Below, piece after piece: positions 38,461 through 48,004 of a stretch of 64,000 nt of DNA. The stretch comes from Collimonas sp. OK307 (GTDB lineage: Bacteria; Pseudomonadota; Gammaproteobacteria; Burkholderiales; Burkholderiaceae_D). The notes under the pieces are model-generated. The model saw only the letters and a program-made list of their open reading frames with translations. It searched no databases and was not told the origin of the DNA. Location of the stretch: positions 117,074 through 181,073 of the forward strand of contig NZ_FOQI01000007.1 in assembly GCF_900113705.1 (NCBI RefSeq), read 5' to 3'. Position 1 is the stretch's first letter. Every line of letters starts with the position of its first letter. A program made the translations under genes and the position numbers.

Positions 38461-40773
38461 ATGGATTCGATGATCGATAAAAAAGAAGAGCTCCGCCAAC
38501 AATTGCGCCAAGCTGCGCTTGAGTATCACGAGTTTCCAACCCCCGGGAAAATAAGCGTAACCCCGACCAAACTGTTGACGAACCAGCGCGATCTGGCGCT
38601 GGCTTATTCGCCCGGCGTTGCTGCCGCTTGCGAAGAAATCGTGGCCGACCCGGCCAATGCATTCCGCTACACGGCACGCGGTAATCTGGTTGCGGTTATC
38701 ACTAACGGCACCGCCGTTCTCGGCCTTGGCAATATCGGCCCGCTGGCATCGAAGCCGGTGATGGAAGGCAAGGGCGTGCTGTTCAAGAAATTTGCCGGCA
38801 TCGATGTCTTCGATATCGAAATCAACGAGCACGATCCGGAAAAGCTGTGCGACATCATCGCCTCGCTGGAGCCGACGTTCGGCGGTATCAACCTGGAAGA
38901 CATCAAGGCGCCAGAGTGTTTCGAGATTGAGCGCAAATTGCGCGACCGCATGAAGATCCCGGTCTTCCATGACGACCAGCACGGTACCGCTATCATCGTC
39001 GGCGCGGCGATTCTGAATGGCCTGAAGGTTGTAGGCAAAGACATCAAGAGCTGCAAGCTGGTGGTCTCCGGCGCAGGCGCCGCAGCACTGGCCTGCCTGG
39101 ATCTGATCGTCGATCTCGGCTTCCCGATTGAAAATATTTTCGTCACCGATCTGGCTGGCGTGGTCTACAAAGGCCGGGTCGAACTGATGGATCCGGACAA
39201 GCTGCGTTTCGCGCGTGAGACCGATGCACGCACCCTGGCCGAGCTGATCCCGGGCGCTGACATTTTCCTCGGCCTGTCGGCCGGCGGCGTGCTCAAGCAA
39301 GACATGGTGAAGGCGATGGCGCCACGGCCGCTGGTGCTGGCGCTGGCTAACCCGACGCCTGAAATCCTGCCGGAAGACGTCAAGGCCGTACGCGATGATG
39401 CGGTCATGGCGACTGGCCGTTCGGACTACCCGAACCAGGTTAACAACGTTCTGTGCTTCCCTTACATTTTCCGCGGCGCGCTCGATTGCGGCGCCACGAC
39501 TATCACGCGTGAGATGGAAATTGCGGTGGTGCATGCGATTGCCGAGCTGGCGCAAGCCGAACAATCGGACATCGTTGCCACTACCTACGGCATCGCCAAT
39601 CTGTCGTTCGGACCTGAATACATCATTCCAAAGCCGTTCGATCCGCGTCTGATGATCAAGATTGCACCGGCAGTCGCCAAGGCCGCTGAAGCGTCCGGCG
39701 TCGCCAGCCGTCCGATCAAGGATATGGACGCTTATATCGACAAGCTGCAGCAATTCGTTTATCGCAGCGGCACCTTCATGCGGCCGTTGTTCCAGGTCGC
39801 CAAGAAGACCGCGGCCGAGAAAAAGCGGATCGTCTACGCTGAAGGCGAAGAAGAACGCGTCCTGCGCGCAGTGCAGGTGGTGGTCGATGAAAACCTGGCG
39901 CGGCCGATCCTGGTTGGCCGTCCAGCGGTGCTGCAACAGCGCATCGAGCGTTTCGGCCTGCGTCTGAAAGCCGGCGTCGATTTTGAAGTCATCAATCCGG
40001 AATTCGATGCCCGCTATCGCGATTACTGGCAAACCTTCCTGGCGATGACCAAGCGCCAGGGCGTGACAGAGCAATACGCCAAGCTGGAAATGCGCCGCCG
40101 TCATACCTTGATCGGTTCGATGGCTATCCACAAAGGTGATGCCGACGGCATGATCTGCGGTACTTACGGCACCACCAGCCTGCATCTGAACTACATCGAC
40201 AAGGTACTGGGCCGCCGCGAAGGTGTGAATGTCTACGCCGCGATGAATGCCTTGATCCTGACAGATCGCCAGCTGGTATTGGTCGATACCCATGTCAACG
40301 AAGATCCGACTGCCGAGCAACTGGCGGAAATCACGATCCTGGCAGCGGAAGAAATGCTGCGCTTCGGCATCAAGCCACGCGCAGCCCTGCTGTCGCATTC
40401 GAATTTCGGTTCCAGCGACAGCGCTTCTGCGCGGAAAATGCGGAACGCCCTGGCAATCATCAAGGAATTGGCGCCGGAGCTGGAAGTCGATGGCGAAATG
40501 CATGGCGACACCGCGCTGAACGCCGAGCTGCTGAGAAAAACGATGCCGGATTCGTCGTTGAAAGGCGATGCCAACCTGTTGGTCATGCCGAACATCGATG
40601 CTGCCAATATCGCCTACAACCTGCTCAAGAACACCTGCGGCAATGGCGTGGCGGTCGGCCCGATCCTGTTGGGTTGCGCCAAGCCGGTCCACATCCTGAC
40701 GCCATCGGCAACGGTGCGCCGTATCGTCAACATGACCGCCTTGTGCGTGGTGGATGCGATTTCGGCACGGTAA
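38461..40773 (+). CDS. maeB: NADP-dependent malic enzyme with phosphotransacetylase-like domain
   Basis: A 770-residue hybrid enzyme. Residues 1-430 form the malic enzyme, decarboxylating malate to pyruvate with NADPH formation: [11 protein letters not shown], the metal-binding FHDDQHGTA (about 175-183) and Rossmann [15 protein letters not shown] (about 200). Residues 440-770 are a phosphate acetyl/butyryl transferase-like domain that in E. coli MaeB is regulatory, binding acetyl-CoA. Length fits MaeB (759). Single-gene unit followed by a strong terminator. Confidence 0.94.
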   Translation: MDSMIDKKEELRQQLRQAALEYHEFPTPGKISVTPTKLLTNQRDLALAYSPGVAAACEEIVADPANAFRYTARGNLVAVITNGTAVLGLGNIGPLASKPVMEGKGVLFKKFAGIDVFDIEINEHDPEKLCDIIASLEPTFGGINLEDIKAPECFEIERKLRDRMKIPVFHDDQHGTAIIVGAAILNGLKVVGKDIKSCKLVVSGAGAAALACLDLIVDLGFPIENIFVTDLAGVVYKGRVELMDPDKLRFARETDARTLAELIPGADIFLGLSAGGVLKQDMVKAMAPRPLVLALANPTPEILPEDVKAVRDDAVMATGRSDYPNQVNNVLCFPYIFRGALDCGATTITREMEIAVVHAIAELAQAEQSDIVATTYGIANLSFGPEYIIPKPFDPRLMIKIAPAVAKAAEASGVASRPIKDMDAYIDKLQQFVYRSGTFMRPLFQVAKKTAAEKKRIVYAEGEEERVLRAVQVVVDENLARPILVGRPAVLQQRIERFGLRLKAGVDFEVINPEFDARYRDYWQTFLAMTKRQGVTEQYAKLEMRRRHTLIGSMAIHKGDADGMICGTYGTTSLHLNYIDKVLGRREGVNVYAAMNALILTDRQLVLVDTHVNEDPTAEQLAEITILAAEEMLRFGIKPRAALLSHSNFGSSDSASARKMRNALAIIKELAPELEVDGEMHGDTALNAELLRKTMPDSSLKGDANLLVMPNIDAANIAYNLLKNTCGNGVAVGPILLGCAKPVHILTPSATVRRIVNMTALCVVDAISAR

Positions 40774-40818
40774 GACGCCGGTAAGTTATAAGTATCGGTA
40801 GTACGCAAGAATAGAAGG

Positions 40819-40866
40819 GCCCGACTTTAACGCCAAATGACCGGCGGTAAAGTCGGGCTTTTTTTT
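40819..40866 (+). terminator. Rho-independent terminator after maeB
   Basis: A long hairpin with GCCCGACTTTAACGCC paired to GGCGGTAAAGTCGGGC around a short loop (one mismatch), followed by a run of eight T residues. Confidence 0.9.
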
Positions 40867-40953
40867 GTTTTTGACATGTATGTCATCCCTGGATTATTGT
40901 GAATGCGCTGTTTCATTAAAAAAGACGCATTTATTACAATATCAGGAGATGCG

Positions 40954-42606
40954 ATGTCACAGTATCCCAAGAGCCCGTTGATGGGACAGATGATGAGCCA
41001 GCCGCTGCTCATTTCCAGCATTCTCCAGCACGCAGACCGCTATTTCGGCAGCAACGAAATAGTTTCGCGGCGAGTTGAAGGAGATATCCATCGCTACACC
41101 TACAGTGAGTGCCATCGCCGCGCGCGCCGGCTTGCCCATGCCTTGAGCACGCTGGGAGTGAAGATGGGCGAGCGGGTTGCCACGCTGGCATGGAACGGTT
41201 ATCGACATATGGAAGCGTATTACGCGGTATCCGGTTCGGGGGCGGTGCTGCACACTATCAATCCGCGCCTGCATCCGGACCTGATCGGCTACATTGCCAA
41301 CCATGCCGAAGATCAATACCTGCTGTTCGATGTCTGCTTCCTGCCGTTGGTGGAGGCGGTGGCGCCGCTGGCCAAGACCATCAAGGGTTACATCGCCATG
41401 TGCGGCCCCGAGCATCTGCCGCAAGACAGCAAGCTGCCCAACCTGATGTGCTACGAAGCCTTGCTGGAAGCCAGCGCGGATGAGTACAGCTGGCCGTTGT
41501 TCGATGAGAATTCCGCCTCCAGCCTGTGTTATACCTCGGGCACCACCGGCAATCCCAAGGGTGCTCTGTACTCGCATCGCTCGACCGTATTGCATTCCCT
41601 GGCATCGACCATGCCGGATACCATGAACATATCGGGGCGCGACGTCGTGTTGCCGGTAGTGCCGATGTTTCATGTCAACGCCTGGGGTTTGCCATACGCG
41701 GTACCGATTACCGGCGCGAAAATGGTGTTTCCCGGCCCCGGACTGGATGGGAAATCCCTCTACGAACTGTTCGAGCAAGAGCAAGTCACTTTTTCTGCAG
41801 GCGTGCCGACGGTCTGGCTCGGCTTGCTGAACTATATGGATCAAAATCAGCTGAAGTTTTCCAGCTTCAGACGCACCATCATCGGCGGTTCTGCCTGTCC
41901 GCCAGCAATGATGAAGGCTTTGCGGCATCGTTATGGCGTAGATGTGGTGCACGCCTGGGGCATGACCGAGATGTCGCCGCTGGGCACCACCGGCAGCCTG
42001 CAAACCAGGCATTTATCCCTGCCTCTTGAAGAACAGGAATTGCTGCTGCAAAAGCAGGGCCACGCGATCTACGGCGTCGATATGAAAATTGTCGACGACG
42101 CCGGCCAGGAACTGCCGTGGGATGGCGTCACTTACGGCAACCTGATGGTCAAGGGGCCGTGGGTTGTCGATACCTATTTCAAGAATGAGGGCGGGGCGCT
42201 GCTGCAGGACGGCTGGTTCCCAACCGGCGACGTGGCGACCATCGATGCCGACGGTTACATGCAGATAACCGATCGCAGCAAGGACGTCATCAAGTCAGGC
42301 GGCGAGTGGATCAGCAGCATAGACCTGGAAAATATCGTGATGGCGCATCCGGCGGTGCAAATGGCCGCCTGCATCGGAATGTTTCATCCGAAGTGGGACG
42401 AACGGCCATTGCTGGTGGTAGTCAGGAAGCCGGGCATGGAAGTGAGTCGCGAACAGCTGCTCGAATTTTTCGAAGGCAAGATCGCCAAATGGTGGACGCC
42501 GGATGATGTGGCTTTTGTCGACGCCTTGCCGATCGGCGCTACCGGCAAGCTATTGAAAAACAAGTTGCGGGAACAGTTCAAGGGATATGTCTTGCCGACT
42601 GCCTGA
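40954..42606 (+). CDS. Medium/long-chain acyl-CoA ligase (AMP-binding)
   Basis: A 550-residue adenylate-forming enzyme that activates a carboxylic acid as its CoA thioester. The start at [14 protein letters not shown] follows CAGGAG; an upstream ATG at 40903 would add 17 residues. The AMP/ATP P-loop is [16 protein letters not shown] (about 180-195); further motifs are [26 protein letters not shown] and the catalytic-lysine region GATGKLLKN near the C-terminus. It resembles the DmdB/FadD-like ligases for fatty or methylthiopropionate acids; the substrate cannot be fixed from sequence. Confidence 0.88.
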   Translation: MSQYPKSPLMGQMMSQPLLISSILQHADRYFGSNEIVSRRVEGDIHRYTYSECHRRARRLAHALSTLGVKMGERVATLAWNGYRHMEAYYAVSGSGAVLHTINPRLHPDLIGYIANHAEDQYLLFDVCFLPLVEAVAPLAKTIKGYIAMCGPEHLPQDSKLPNLMCYEALLEASADEYSWPLFDENSASSLCYTSGTTGNPKGALYSHRSTVLHSLASTMPDTMNISGRDVVLPVVPMFHVNAWGLPYAVPITGAKMVFPGPGLDGKSLYELFEQEQVTFSAGVPTVWLGLLNYMDQNQLKFSSFRRTIIGGSACPPAMMKALRHRYGVDVVHAWGMTEMSPLGTTGSLQTRHLSLPLEEQELLLQKQGHAIYGVDMKIVDDAGQELPWDGVTYGNLMVKGPWVVDTYFKNEGGALLQDGWFPTGDVATIDADGYMQITDRSKDVIKSGGEWISSIDLENIVMAHPAVQMAACIGMFHPKWDERPLLVVVRKPGMEVSREQLLEFFEGKIAKWWTPDDVAFVDALPIGATGKLLKNKLREQFKGYVLPTA

Positions 42607-42631
42607 AGCATTGTTGTAGCGGCCGACAGGT

Positions 42632-43546
42632 TTACTGCAGCTCTCCCGCCTGTTTCCATGGCACGCGTCCGGTTTGCACCGTGCCTGCGGCGCGCTCGCA
42701 ATGCGCCGGCTGGTCGTCAAAAAACATATGCGGTTTGAAGGCGGCCAGCACATCCGATTTGACGAGACCGCCCATGAAGAAGGTTTCATCGATCGCCACA
42801 TCCCAGGCGCGCAAGGTGCGAATCACGCGTTCATGGGCCGGTGACGAGCGCGCCGTCACCAGCGCGGTACGGATAGGCGCAGCGTGTCCATCCGGATTCT
42901 TGAAGTTATTCTGGATATACGACAGCGCCAGCAACAATCGCGCAAACGGACCTTGCGGCAACGGCAGCATGGCGTTCTCGCGTTCGTGTTTCTCGAATGC
43001 TTCAATCCCCTCGGTTTGATAAATTTTTTCCGATTCATCTGAAAAAATAACGGCATCACCATCAAACGCGATACGGATCTGCTCCAGCTCCTCCAGTGCA
43101 TTCTCCGGTTTTTGATACAGCAGCGCCGCCGCCACGCCGGAATTCACGGCAGCCTGGACATCATCCTCATGCAAGGACAAGAACAGGCTGACATTGAAAG
43201 CGTGCAAATACGGCGCCAACGAAGCGCCCCCCGACAGCACGGCACGCGTAATGTCGAGGCCGTAATGCTTGATCGAGTTGAAGATGCGCATCGAGGTCTC
43301 GCTGGAATTACGCGACATCACGACAACCTCGACGAAACGCTGGCCGGTCAGCTGATTCAGTTTCAGCAGCGCTTTTACCAAGGCGAACCCGGCGCCAGGT
43401 TTGAGGACCTGGTCTTCATTGAGCAACTGGTGACGACGATATTCTTCCAGTCCCTGTTGCCGAAAGATCGCCTCTTCGGTTTCCAGATCGAATAGCGCAC
43501 GGGATGAAATCCCGATTACCAGCAAATTATCTAAGGACTGCGGCAT
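42632..43546 (-). CDS. 5'-nucleotidase, cytosolic NT5C1-like family
   Basis: A 304-residue HAD-related protein of the 5'-nucleotidase family that includes vertebrate NT5C1A/B and many bacterial homologues. Conserved segments include VVVMSRNSSETSMRIFNSI, IAFDGDAVIFSDESE with the paired aspartates, ALVTARSSPAHERVIRTL and FFMGGLVKSDVLAAFKPHMFFDDQ. Family members dephosphorylate nucleoside monophosphates such as AMP. It converges with the acyl-CoA ligase gene and appears to be transcribed alone. Confidence 0.86.
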   Translation of the reverse strand: MPQSLDNLLVIGISSRALFDLETEEAIFRQQGLEEYRRHQLLNEDQVLKPGAGFALVKALLKLNQLTGQRFVEVVVMSRNSSETSMRIFNSIKHYGLDITRAVLSGGASLAPYLHAFNVSLFLSLHEDDVQAAVNSGVAAALLYQKPENALEELEQIRIAFDGDAVIFSDESEKIYQTEGIEAFEKHERENAMLPLPQGPFARLLLALSYIQNNFKNPDGHAAPIRTALVTARSSPAHERVIRTLRAWDVAIDETFFMGGLVKSDVLAAFKPHMFFDDQPAHCERAAGTVQTGRVPWKQAGELQ

Positions 43547-43915
43547 GGTTGGTAGTCTTGATGTCGATTAGCGAGAGCGCTCATTATAGGCGTTGGGGCA
43601 ACTATTAACGGATCGCCAGGGACATGCTTGTAATGTGGTGTTTTTTGCAATTTATTCGTCGTATTAAGCCGGCTTTGTTCCTTCGCGTTACGTTACATGT
43701 TACGTGTCAAAGGCCGCAGCGGCCGGCACGGCAATGTTATCGTTCCAGGAGTAAAGATTTCTGTTAGTCATTGATTTATAAGTTCTTTTTCTCATTTTCA
43801 TGGTGTTGGGCGAGCTGCAACTATTGCTGTTTCGAAGGCGTTTCTGGCTGGCACGCTCTTTGCGAAAAGACAGTAGGCATAGCTTTATCCGAGTCATCAA
43901 AAAGGGAGATAGATC
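43547..43915. other. Intergenic region upstream of the repeat lipoprotein gene
   Basis: A 369-bp non-coding gap between divergent genes. It holds the sigma-54 promoter described separately, a purine-rich ribosome-binding site (AAAAAGGGAGAT) next to the lipoprotein start, and a generally AT-richer composition than neighbouring genes. Activator binding sites for a sigma-54 enhancer protein would be expected upstream of 43849, but no repeated motif was recognised with confidence. Confidence 0.6.
43848..43864 (+). promoter_or_regulatory. Sigma-54 (RpoN) promoter for the repeat lipoprotein gene
   Basis: The sequence CTGGCACG-CTCT-TTGCG matches the -24/-12 consensus (TGGCAC-N5-TTGC) with GG at 43850-43851 and GC at 43862-43863, giving the required 10 bp between them. 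Transcription would start near 43875, some 40 bp before the ATG of the lipoprotein gene. A sigma-54-dependent activator gene lies in the same window at 59606. Confidence 0.85.
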
Positions 43916-45298
43916 ATGAAAGCATCAAAAAAAAGCGGATTGCTGGCAGCATCCATGTTACTGACAGCATTGCTCGCCGGATGCGGCAGCGGCGGCGGCA
44001 TACATGCTGATGGCGCCGGCGGCAGTTCAGCTGGTACCGGTCCTGGCGGCACCACACCGACTACCCCGCCCCCAGTCACACCGCCGACACCTCCGACACC
44101 ACCGACTGCTACATCGAGCAATCTGATCTCGAACGTAGGCACTACCGTATCGAGCGTGGGCACAGCGGTTGACGGTGCCGGCAATACGATAGTCAGCCAG
44201 TTGCCACTCACGCCGGCTACCAAGACTGCATTGACTGGCGTGATCGACAATGCCAGCGGTATCGTCACCGTGCTCGGCGGCGGCTTGACTAACGGCCTGG
44301 GGCAAATTGGCACGGCGCAGGACCCGGTGGGCATCACAGTCGGTAGTACCGGCGGCGTGGTAGCGCAGGTTGGCGCCACAGTGAATAGCACAGGACAGGT
44401 AGTCACCAGCTTAGGCAGCAGTGGTCCGCTTAGCGCCTTGGCGCCGGTAACCGCACCGGTTGGCGGTTTGGTCAGCACCATCGGCAACACCATCTCCGGC
44501 ACTGTGGCGCCGACGCTCACTACGGCATTGACCACCGGTCCGGTACAACAAGTGACGCAAGCGGTGAGCACTGCGATTGAGCCTTTGACCACCACTGCAG
44601 GGACCTTGCTCCAGACCGTTGGCAATACCACAGCGCTTAACCAGCCGGCTAATCTTTTGCTGGGTGTGGTTGGCGGCACTGTTGCCAGCGTCGGGGGCGG
44701 CCTGACTAATTCCGGCGTTCCTGTCGTCAGCAATCTCGGCCCGGTAGTGAGCAACACTGGTAATCTGGTTGGCGGCCTGGCTGTCAGCGGCGTGACCGGC
44801 ACCGGCCAGCCATTATTGGGAAATCAAACCGGCGGCATCTTGCAACCGGTTGACAACGCGCTGCTTGGCGCTCTCGTCGGACCGCTGGCTCCAGTGGTTA
44901 GTACTATCAATGGCCTGACTGGCAGCCTCACCGGTGCAGCAGCCGGCGCTGGTAGTGGTCCTCTGGCTCCAATCACTGGTCTGTTGGGGACTTTGGGTGG
45001 TGCCGCAGGCGGTGCAGGCGGTAGCAGTCCTCTGGCTCCAATCACTGGTCTGTTAGGGACTTTGGGTGGCGCCGCGGGCGGTGCAGGCGGTAGCAGTCCT
45101 CTGGCTCCAGTCACCGGTTTGTTAGGGACTTTGAGCGGGGCTGCGGGTGGTGCAAGCGGTAGCAGTCCTCTGGCCCCTGTGACAAATTTGGTAGCCGGAT
45201 TGACCTCATCGGTTTCCGCCGGGACTGGCGGCACCGCTGGTGGTGGACAAGCGCCTGGATTGCTGAGCGGTTTGTTGGGAGGTTTGGTTAAAAAATAA
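43916..45298 (+). CDS. Gly/Leu/Val-rich repeat lipoprotein (often named collagen-like)
   Basis: A 460-residue low-complexity surface protein. A lipoprotein signal (LLTALLAGC) is followed by a Gly/Ser linker and a Thr/Pro stretch (about 45-62), then a long region of imperfect Val/Gly/Thr/Asn repeats with predicted beta character. The C-terminal part has three 23-residue repeats, SSPLAPITGLLGTLGGAAGGAGG-like, encoded by 69-bp DNA repeats. No true Gly-X-Y collagen register is visible, so the collagen-like label common in databases is doubtful. It is driven by a sigma-54 promoter and followed by a perfect palindromic terminator. Function unknown; surface or biofilm role is inferred. Confidence 0.75.
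   Translation: MKASKKSGLLAASMLLTALLAGCGSGGGIHADGAGGSSAGTGPGGTTPTTPPPVTPPTPPTPPTATSSNLISNVGTTVSSVGTAVDGAGNTIVSQLPLTPATKTALTGVIDNASGIVTVLGGGLTNGLGQIGTAQDPVGITVGSTGGVVAQVGATVNSTGQVVTSLGSSGPLSALAPVTAPVGGLVSTIGNTISGTVAPTLTTALTTGPVQQVTQAVSTAIEPLTTTAGTLLQTVGNTTALNQPANLLLGVVGGTVASVGGGLTNSGVPVVSNLGPVVSNTGNLVGGLAVSGVTGTGQPLLGNQTGGILQPVDNALLGALVGPLAPVVSTINGLTGSLTGAAAGAGSGPLAPITGLLGTLGGAAGGAGGSSPLAPITGLLGTLGGAAGGAGGSSPLAPVTGLLGTLSGAAGGASGSSPLAPVTNLVAGLTSSVSAGTGGTAGGGQAPGLLSGLLGGLVKK
44951..45185 (+). repeat. 69-bp tandem repeats inside the lipoprotein gene
   Basis: Units begin at 44951, 45020, 45089 and (partial) 45158, exactly 69 bp apart, so the 23-codon frame is kept. The first two copies are nearly identical; the third has more changes. 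Copy number could vary among strains by slippage or recombination without frameshift. Confidence 0.85.
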
Positions 45299-45315
45299 GC
45301 AGAATGGTGGTTTGT

Positions 45316-45349
45316 AAAAAAGGCCTTGGTCATGACCAAGGCCTTTTTT
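45316..45349. terminator. Perfect palindromic bidirectional terminator
   Basis: A 34-nt perfect palindrome: six A, then AGGCCTTGGTCA-type arm, its complement, then six T (centre near TCATGA). Strong stem plus T-run on either strand gives terminator function in both directions between the lipoprotein gene and the TpsB gene. Confidence 0.88.
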
Positions 45350-45525
45350 GTTTAGCAGAGAGGCTAAACAGTCAAGACGTGAGGAGGCGAAATGACAACG
45401 TATGAAATAACAAATTAGTTGCACTGCATGAATTATTGCCGTAATTTAATAATAACTTCACATCGCGACACGTCCCGACTAATTGGGTGGTTTTACCGTC
45501 TACAACGAACGAGAGCCGTAGCAGC

Positions 45526-47244
45526 ATGCAACTATTCAAATCGAGGTGTTACCACCGTGCTGCGGTGATCGCGGTCAGCAGTGCTTACTGTCTGATGGCA
45601 TCGTATTCTTTGCCGGCACATGCGGATGGGCGCAGTCCGCTGCAAGGTAATCCGGCCGATACGTTACCCAAAGCCGAGGCGCCGCCAAGCGCACCGGTGA
45701 CTATCAATATCCAGACCCAGGCGGTGGATCCAGCGCTGCAAAAATTGTTGGCAAGTCATCTGACGCCCTCGCGTTTCCAGATCGCCGGGGTGAAAACCCT
45801 GCCTTTCGATCAGATAGCTGCATTGTTTGCGCCGTTGGCTAACCGCGACACGACAGTCGCCGAATTGCTGGCCGCTGCCAACAAGGTCACGCAGATGTAC
45901 CAGGACCGGGGTTACCCGCTTTCATTTGCCTTTATCCCGGCCCAGAGTTTCGAGAATAACGTGGTAGTGGTCACGGTCGTCGAGGGCTACGTCAAGAACG
46001 TCAAGATCGAAGGTAATCCTGGCGGCAATGAAGAGCGCCTGAAGCAGATTGCTGAACAATTGCAACAAGAACGGCCGTTACGCCGCGCCACTTTTGAGCG
46101 GGTCGCCGGCATCCTCAGCCTGCAGCCAGGAGTCAAGATTGTCGCCAACGTAGCACCGCCGACCACCACCGATGGCGCCGCCGATATGGTGCTGACGGTG
46201 AAGCGGCGGCCAATCACGGTCGGGGTTGGCGCCGATTACCGGCAACCCGGAATACGCGGTTTACTGACCGCCAGCACCAATGGCCTGACGCCGCTGGGCG
46301 AGCAGGTGACAGTCAGCACGCTGCAACCCAGCGGACCGCAGGACGAAAAATATTATGCGATCAATTATGTCCAGCCGATCGGCAATGACGGCCTGTTGGG
46401 TAAGCTGAACTGGTCTGATTACCGGGCCAAGCCGGAGAATTCGGCTTTGGAAAGTCAGAACATCCAAAATCGCTATCAAACCAAAACCGTGCACGCTGGT
46501 GGCTCTCTCAGTTATCCGGTGATTCTGGATAATACCCATAGCCTGACGGTAACTGGTGGTGCTTATGCCGCCGAGAATAGTCAGGTTCTCACTGCTGCAC
46601 CTCCTTTAGCGCCAATCTCGATCAAACTTAGTTCGCAAGTGCGGGTATTGAGTGCGGAAGCTGCCTGGGTAGATGTCAAGACCGGGCCGGAAAAACTGCA
46701 GCAGACGCGTCAGTTGAGTGTCGGCGTATATAAAGCCATAGACGCGCTCGGCGCCAAACGTGAGAACAGCAACGTCGACCTGGGCTTTACCAGGGTCACC
46801 TTGCAAGCGGCGCAATCGAATCAACTGCCGGGCGGCTTCGGTGTTGCGGTGGCCACCAGCGTGCAGTACAGCAGCAATATTTTGCCGACCTCGGAACAAA
46901 TCGGTTTCGGCGGCAAACTGTTCGGTCTAGCCTATCCGGTGGGTGAATTGGCCGGTGACAAAGGCTGGGGTGTCTCAGCCGAAGTCAATCGCCTGTTCCC
47001 GATGAGTTACACCTATCTGAAAACGGTGCAGCCTTATTTCCTGGTGGACCATTCACGCGTGTATTCAAATTCCGGGCCGTTGACCCACGATACCCTGGGT
47101 TCTGTTGCGCTGGGGGTACGCTTTTCGGACGGCCGTTATTACACATTGGATCTGTCGCTGGCAAAGCCGGTGGGGGACGTTCCGATTAATTCCAGTTCGA
47201 GATCGCCGCGTGTGAATGCATCCTACTCGTATCAGCTGGATTAA
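45526..47244 (+). CDS. TpsB-type two-partner secretion transporter (ShlB/FhaC/HecB family)
   Basis: A 572-residue predicted Omp85-superfamily outer-membrane protein. The start at MQLFKSRCYHRAAV gives a signal peptide ending near SLPAHADG; a GTG at 45487 would add 13 residues and lacks a ribosome-binding site. The periplasmic part has POTRA-like repeats (about 75-155, LASHLTPSRFQIAGVKTLPFDQI; YQDRGYPLSFAFIPAQSFENNVVVVTVVEGYV) and the C-terminal ~340 residues form a beta barrel ending in YSYQLD, with an aromatic near the end. No exoprotein (TpsA) gene is adjacent. It could instead export the flanking lipoprotein or a remote substrate. Confidence 0.82.
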   Translation: MQLFKSRCYHRAAVIAVSSAYCLMASYSLPAHADGRSPLQGNPADTLPKAEAPPSAPVTINIQTQAVDPALQKLLASHLTPSRFQIAGVKTLPFDQIAALFAPLANRDTTVAELLAAANKVTQMYQDRGYPLSFAFIPAQSFENNVVVVTVVEGYVKNVKIEGNPGGNEERLKQIAEQLQQERPLRRATFERVAGILSLQPGVKIVANVAPPTTTDGAADMVLTVKRRPITVGVGADYRQPGIRGLLTASTNGLTPLGEQVTVSTLQPSGPQDEKYYAINYVQPIGNDGLLGKLNWSDYRAKPENSALESQNIQNRYQTKTVHAGGSLSYPVILDNTHSLTVTGGAYAAENSQVLTAAPPLAPISIKLSSQVRVLSAEAAWVDVKTGPEKLQQTRQLSVGVYKAIDALGAKRENSNVDLGFTRVTLQAAQSNQLPGGFGVAVATSVQYSSNILPTSEQIGFGGKLFGLAYPVGELAGDKGWGVSAEVNRLFPMSYTYLKTVQPYFLVDHSRVYSNSGPLTHDTLGSVALGVRFSDGRYYTLDLSLAKPVGDVPINSSSRSPRVNASYSYQLD

Positions 47245-47732
47245 ATTTCGCGTCATATTTGGGATTGGATATCGACCCGCTCAAACGTTGAAGATATGTC
47301 GGAAGCAGCCGGAAAAAAGGTCATTTATGTGTCTTTGCGTAGACATTCAGTCATGTGTCAAACCATCAAGATCAAGCTATTTTTATGATGAAAAAAAAGC
47401 TATGAAAATCATATGCCGATAGTTGAATTTTGGTATTGCTTGTAGTTAATTTTTAATTGCTTTAATGAAACTATTTATTTCATAATGCAAAATGGTATTT
47501 CAGCGGGGAATTACATTTCTCCTATGAAAAGATGGGTAGAGGAAATGTTCTATTAATAAGTTTCTAAACAGAATATTTATCTTGAGGTAATGTTTATTCA
47601 GGGCTATGCTGGTACCGCGTAGTCCGAGATCAGGAGTCGTTATTCACGGTTGAATGTGGAGTCGTATGGCCGTGGATTGCAACACTTAGGGTAGCTGCTT
47701 TAACGAGGTATGTGTTTTTTCAGGAGATCACA
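47245..47732. other. AT-rich intergenic region upstream of the Flp pilin gene
   Basis: A 488-bp gap, clearly AT-rich from about 47370 to 47600. It should hold the promoter of the Tad locus. A sigma-54-like pair, ATGGCCG...ATTGCA at about 47665-47681, is one base too short in spacing and is not called. A purine-rich ribosome-binding site (CAGGAGATCACA) precedes the pilin ATG. A 68-codon open frame at 47216-47422 looks spurious. Confidence 0.55.
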
Positions 47733-47921
47733 ATGAATGCCAAATTAATGAAATTTCTTCGGGATGAGGATGGTGTTACCGCTATTGAGTATGGCCTGAT
47801 TGCAGGACTGATTGCTGTAGCGATCATTCTCGGGGCTACGACCATGGGAACCCAACTGGGCGATATATTCGTCAGCATCGGCGGCAAATTAACAACAGCA
47901 GCAACTGCAGCCGCAAAATGA
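47733..47921 (+). CDS. flp: Flp/Fap-type type IVb pilin
   Basis: A 62-residue prepilin with the class IVb signature: a short basic leader (MNAKLMKFLRDEDG), cleavage after Gly, then VTAIEYGLIAGLIAVAIILGAT with the conserved Glu at +5 and Tyr at +6. It is the major subunit of the Tad pilus. The start was chosen at MNAKLMKF with CAGGAG upstream; an earlier ATG at 47712 would add seven residues before the leader. First gene of the Tad locus. Confidence 0.93.
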   Translation: MNAKLMKFLRDEDGVTAIEYGLIAGLIAVAIILGATTMGTQLGDIFVSIGGKLTTAATAAAK

Positions 47922-48004
47922 CAGGAGCAGGCGCTCAATCCAGGAATCGACCGTTGACCGCGTGGCATGCACATTACACCAATGTATAAGTTTTACTAGT
48001 TGGA

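Noticed and set aside
38431..40692. A 753-codon open frame antisense to maeB
   Set aside because: It mirrors a strongly coding gene; Asp/His/Gln/Arg-rich composition is typical of an antisense shadow in GC-rich DNA and no family is recognisable.
44951..45185. CRISPR array
   Set aside because: The 69-bp repeats are contiguous, in frame within a gene, without spacers or cas genes.
43916..45298. Calling the repeat lipoprotein a collagen-like triple-helix protein
   Set aside because: No continuous Gly-X-Y register is seen; the repeats are 23-residue Pro/Leu/Gly/Ala units.
47216..47422. 68-codon frame after tpsB
   Set aside because: Overlaps the tpsB 3' end, lacks a ribosome-binding site, and resembles no protein.
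47665..47681. Sigma-54-like promoter before flp (ATGGCCG...ATTGCA)
   Set aside because: The GG to GC spacing is 9 rather than 10 bp, and sigma-54 promoters tolerate little change in spacing.
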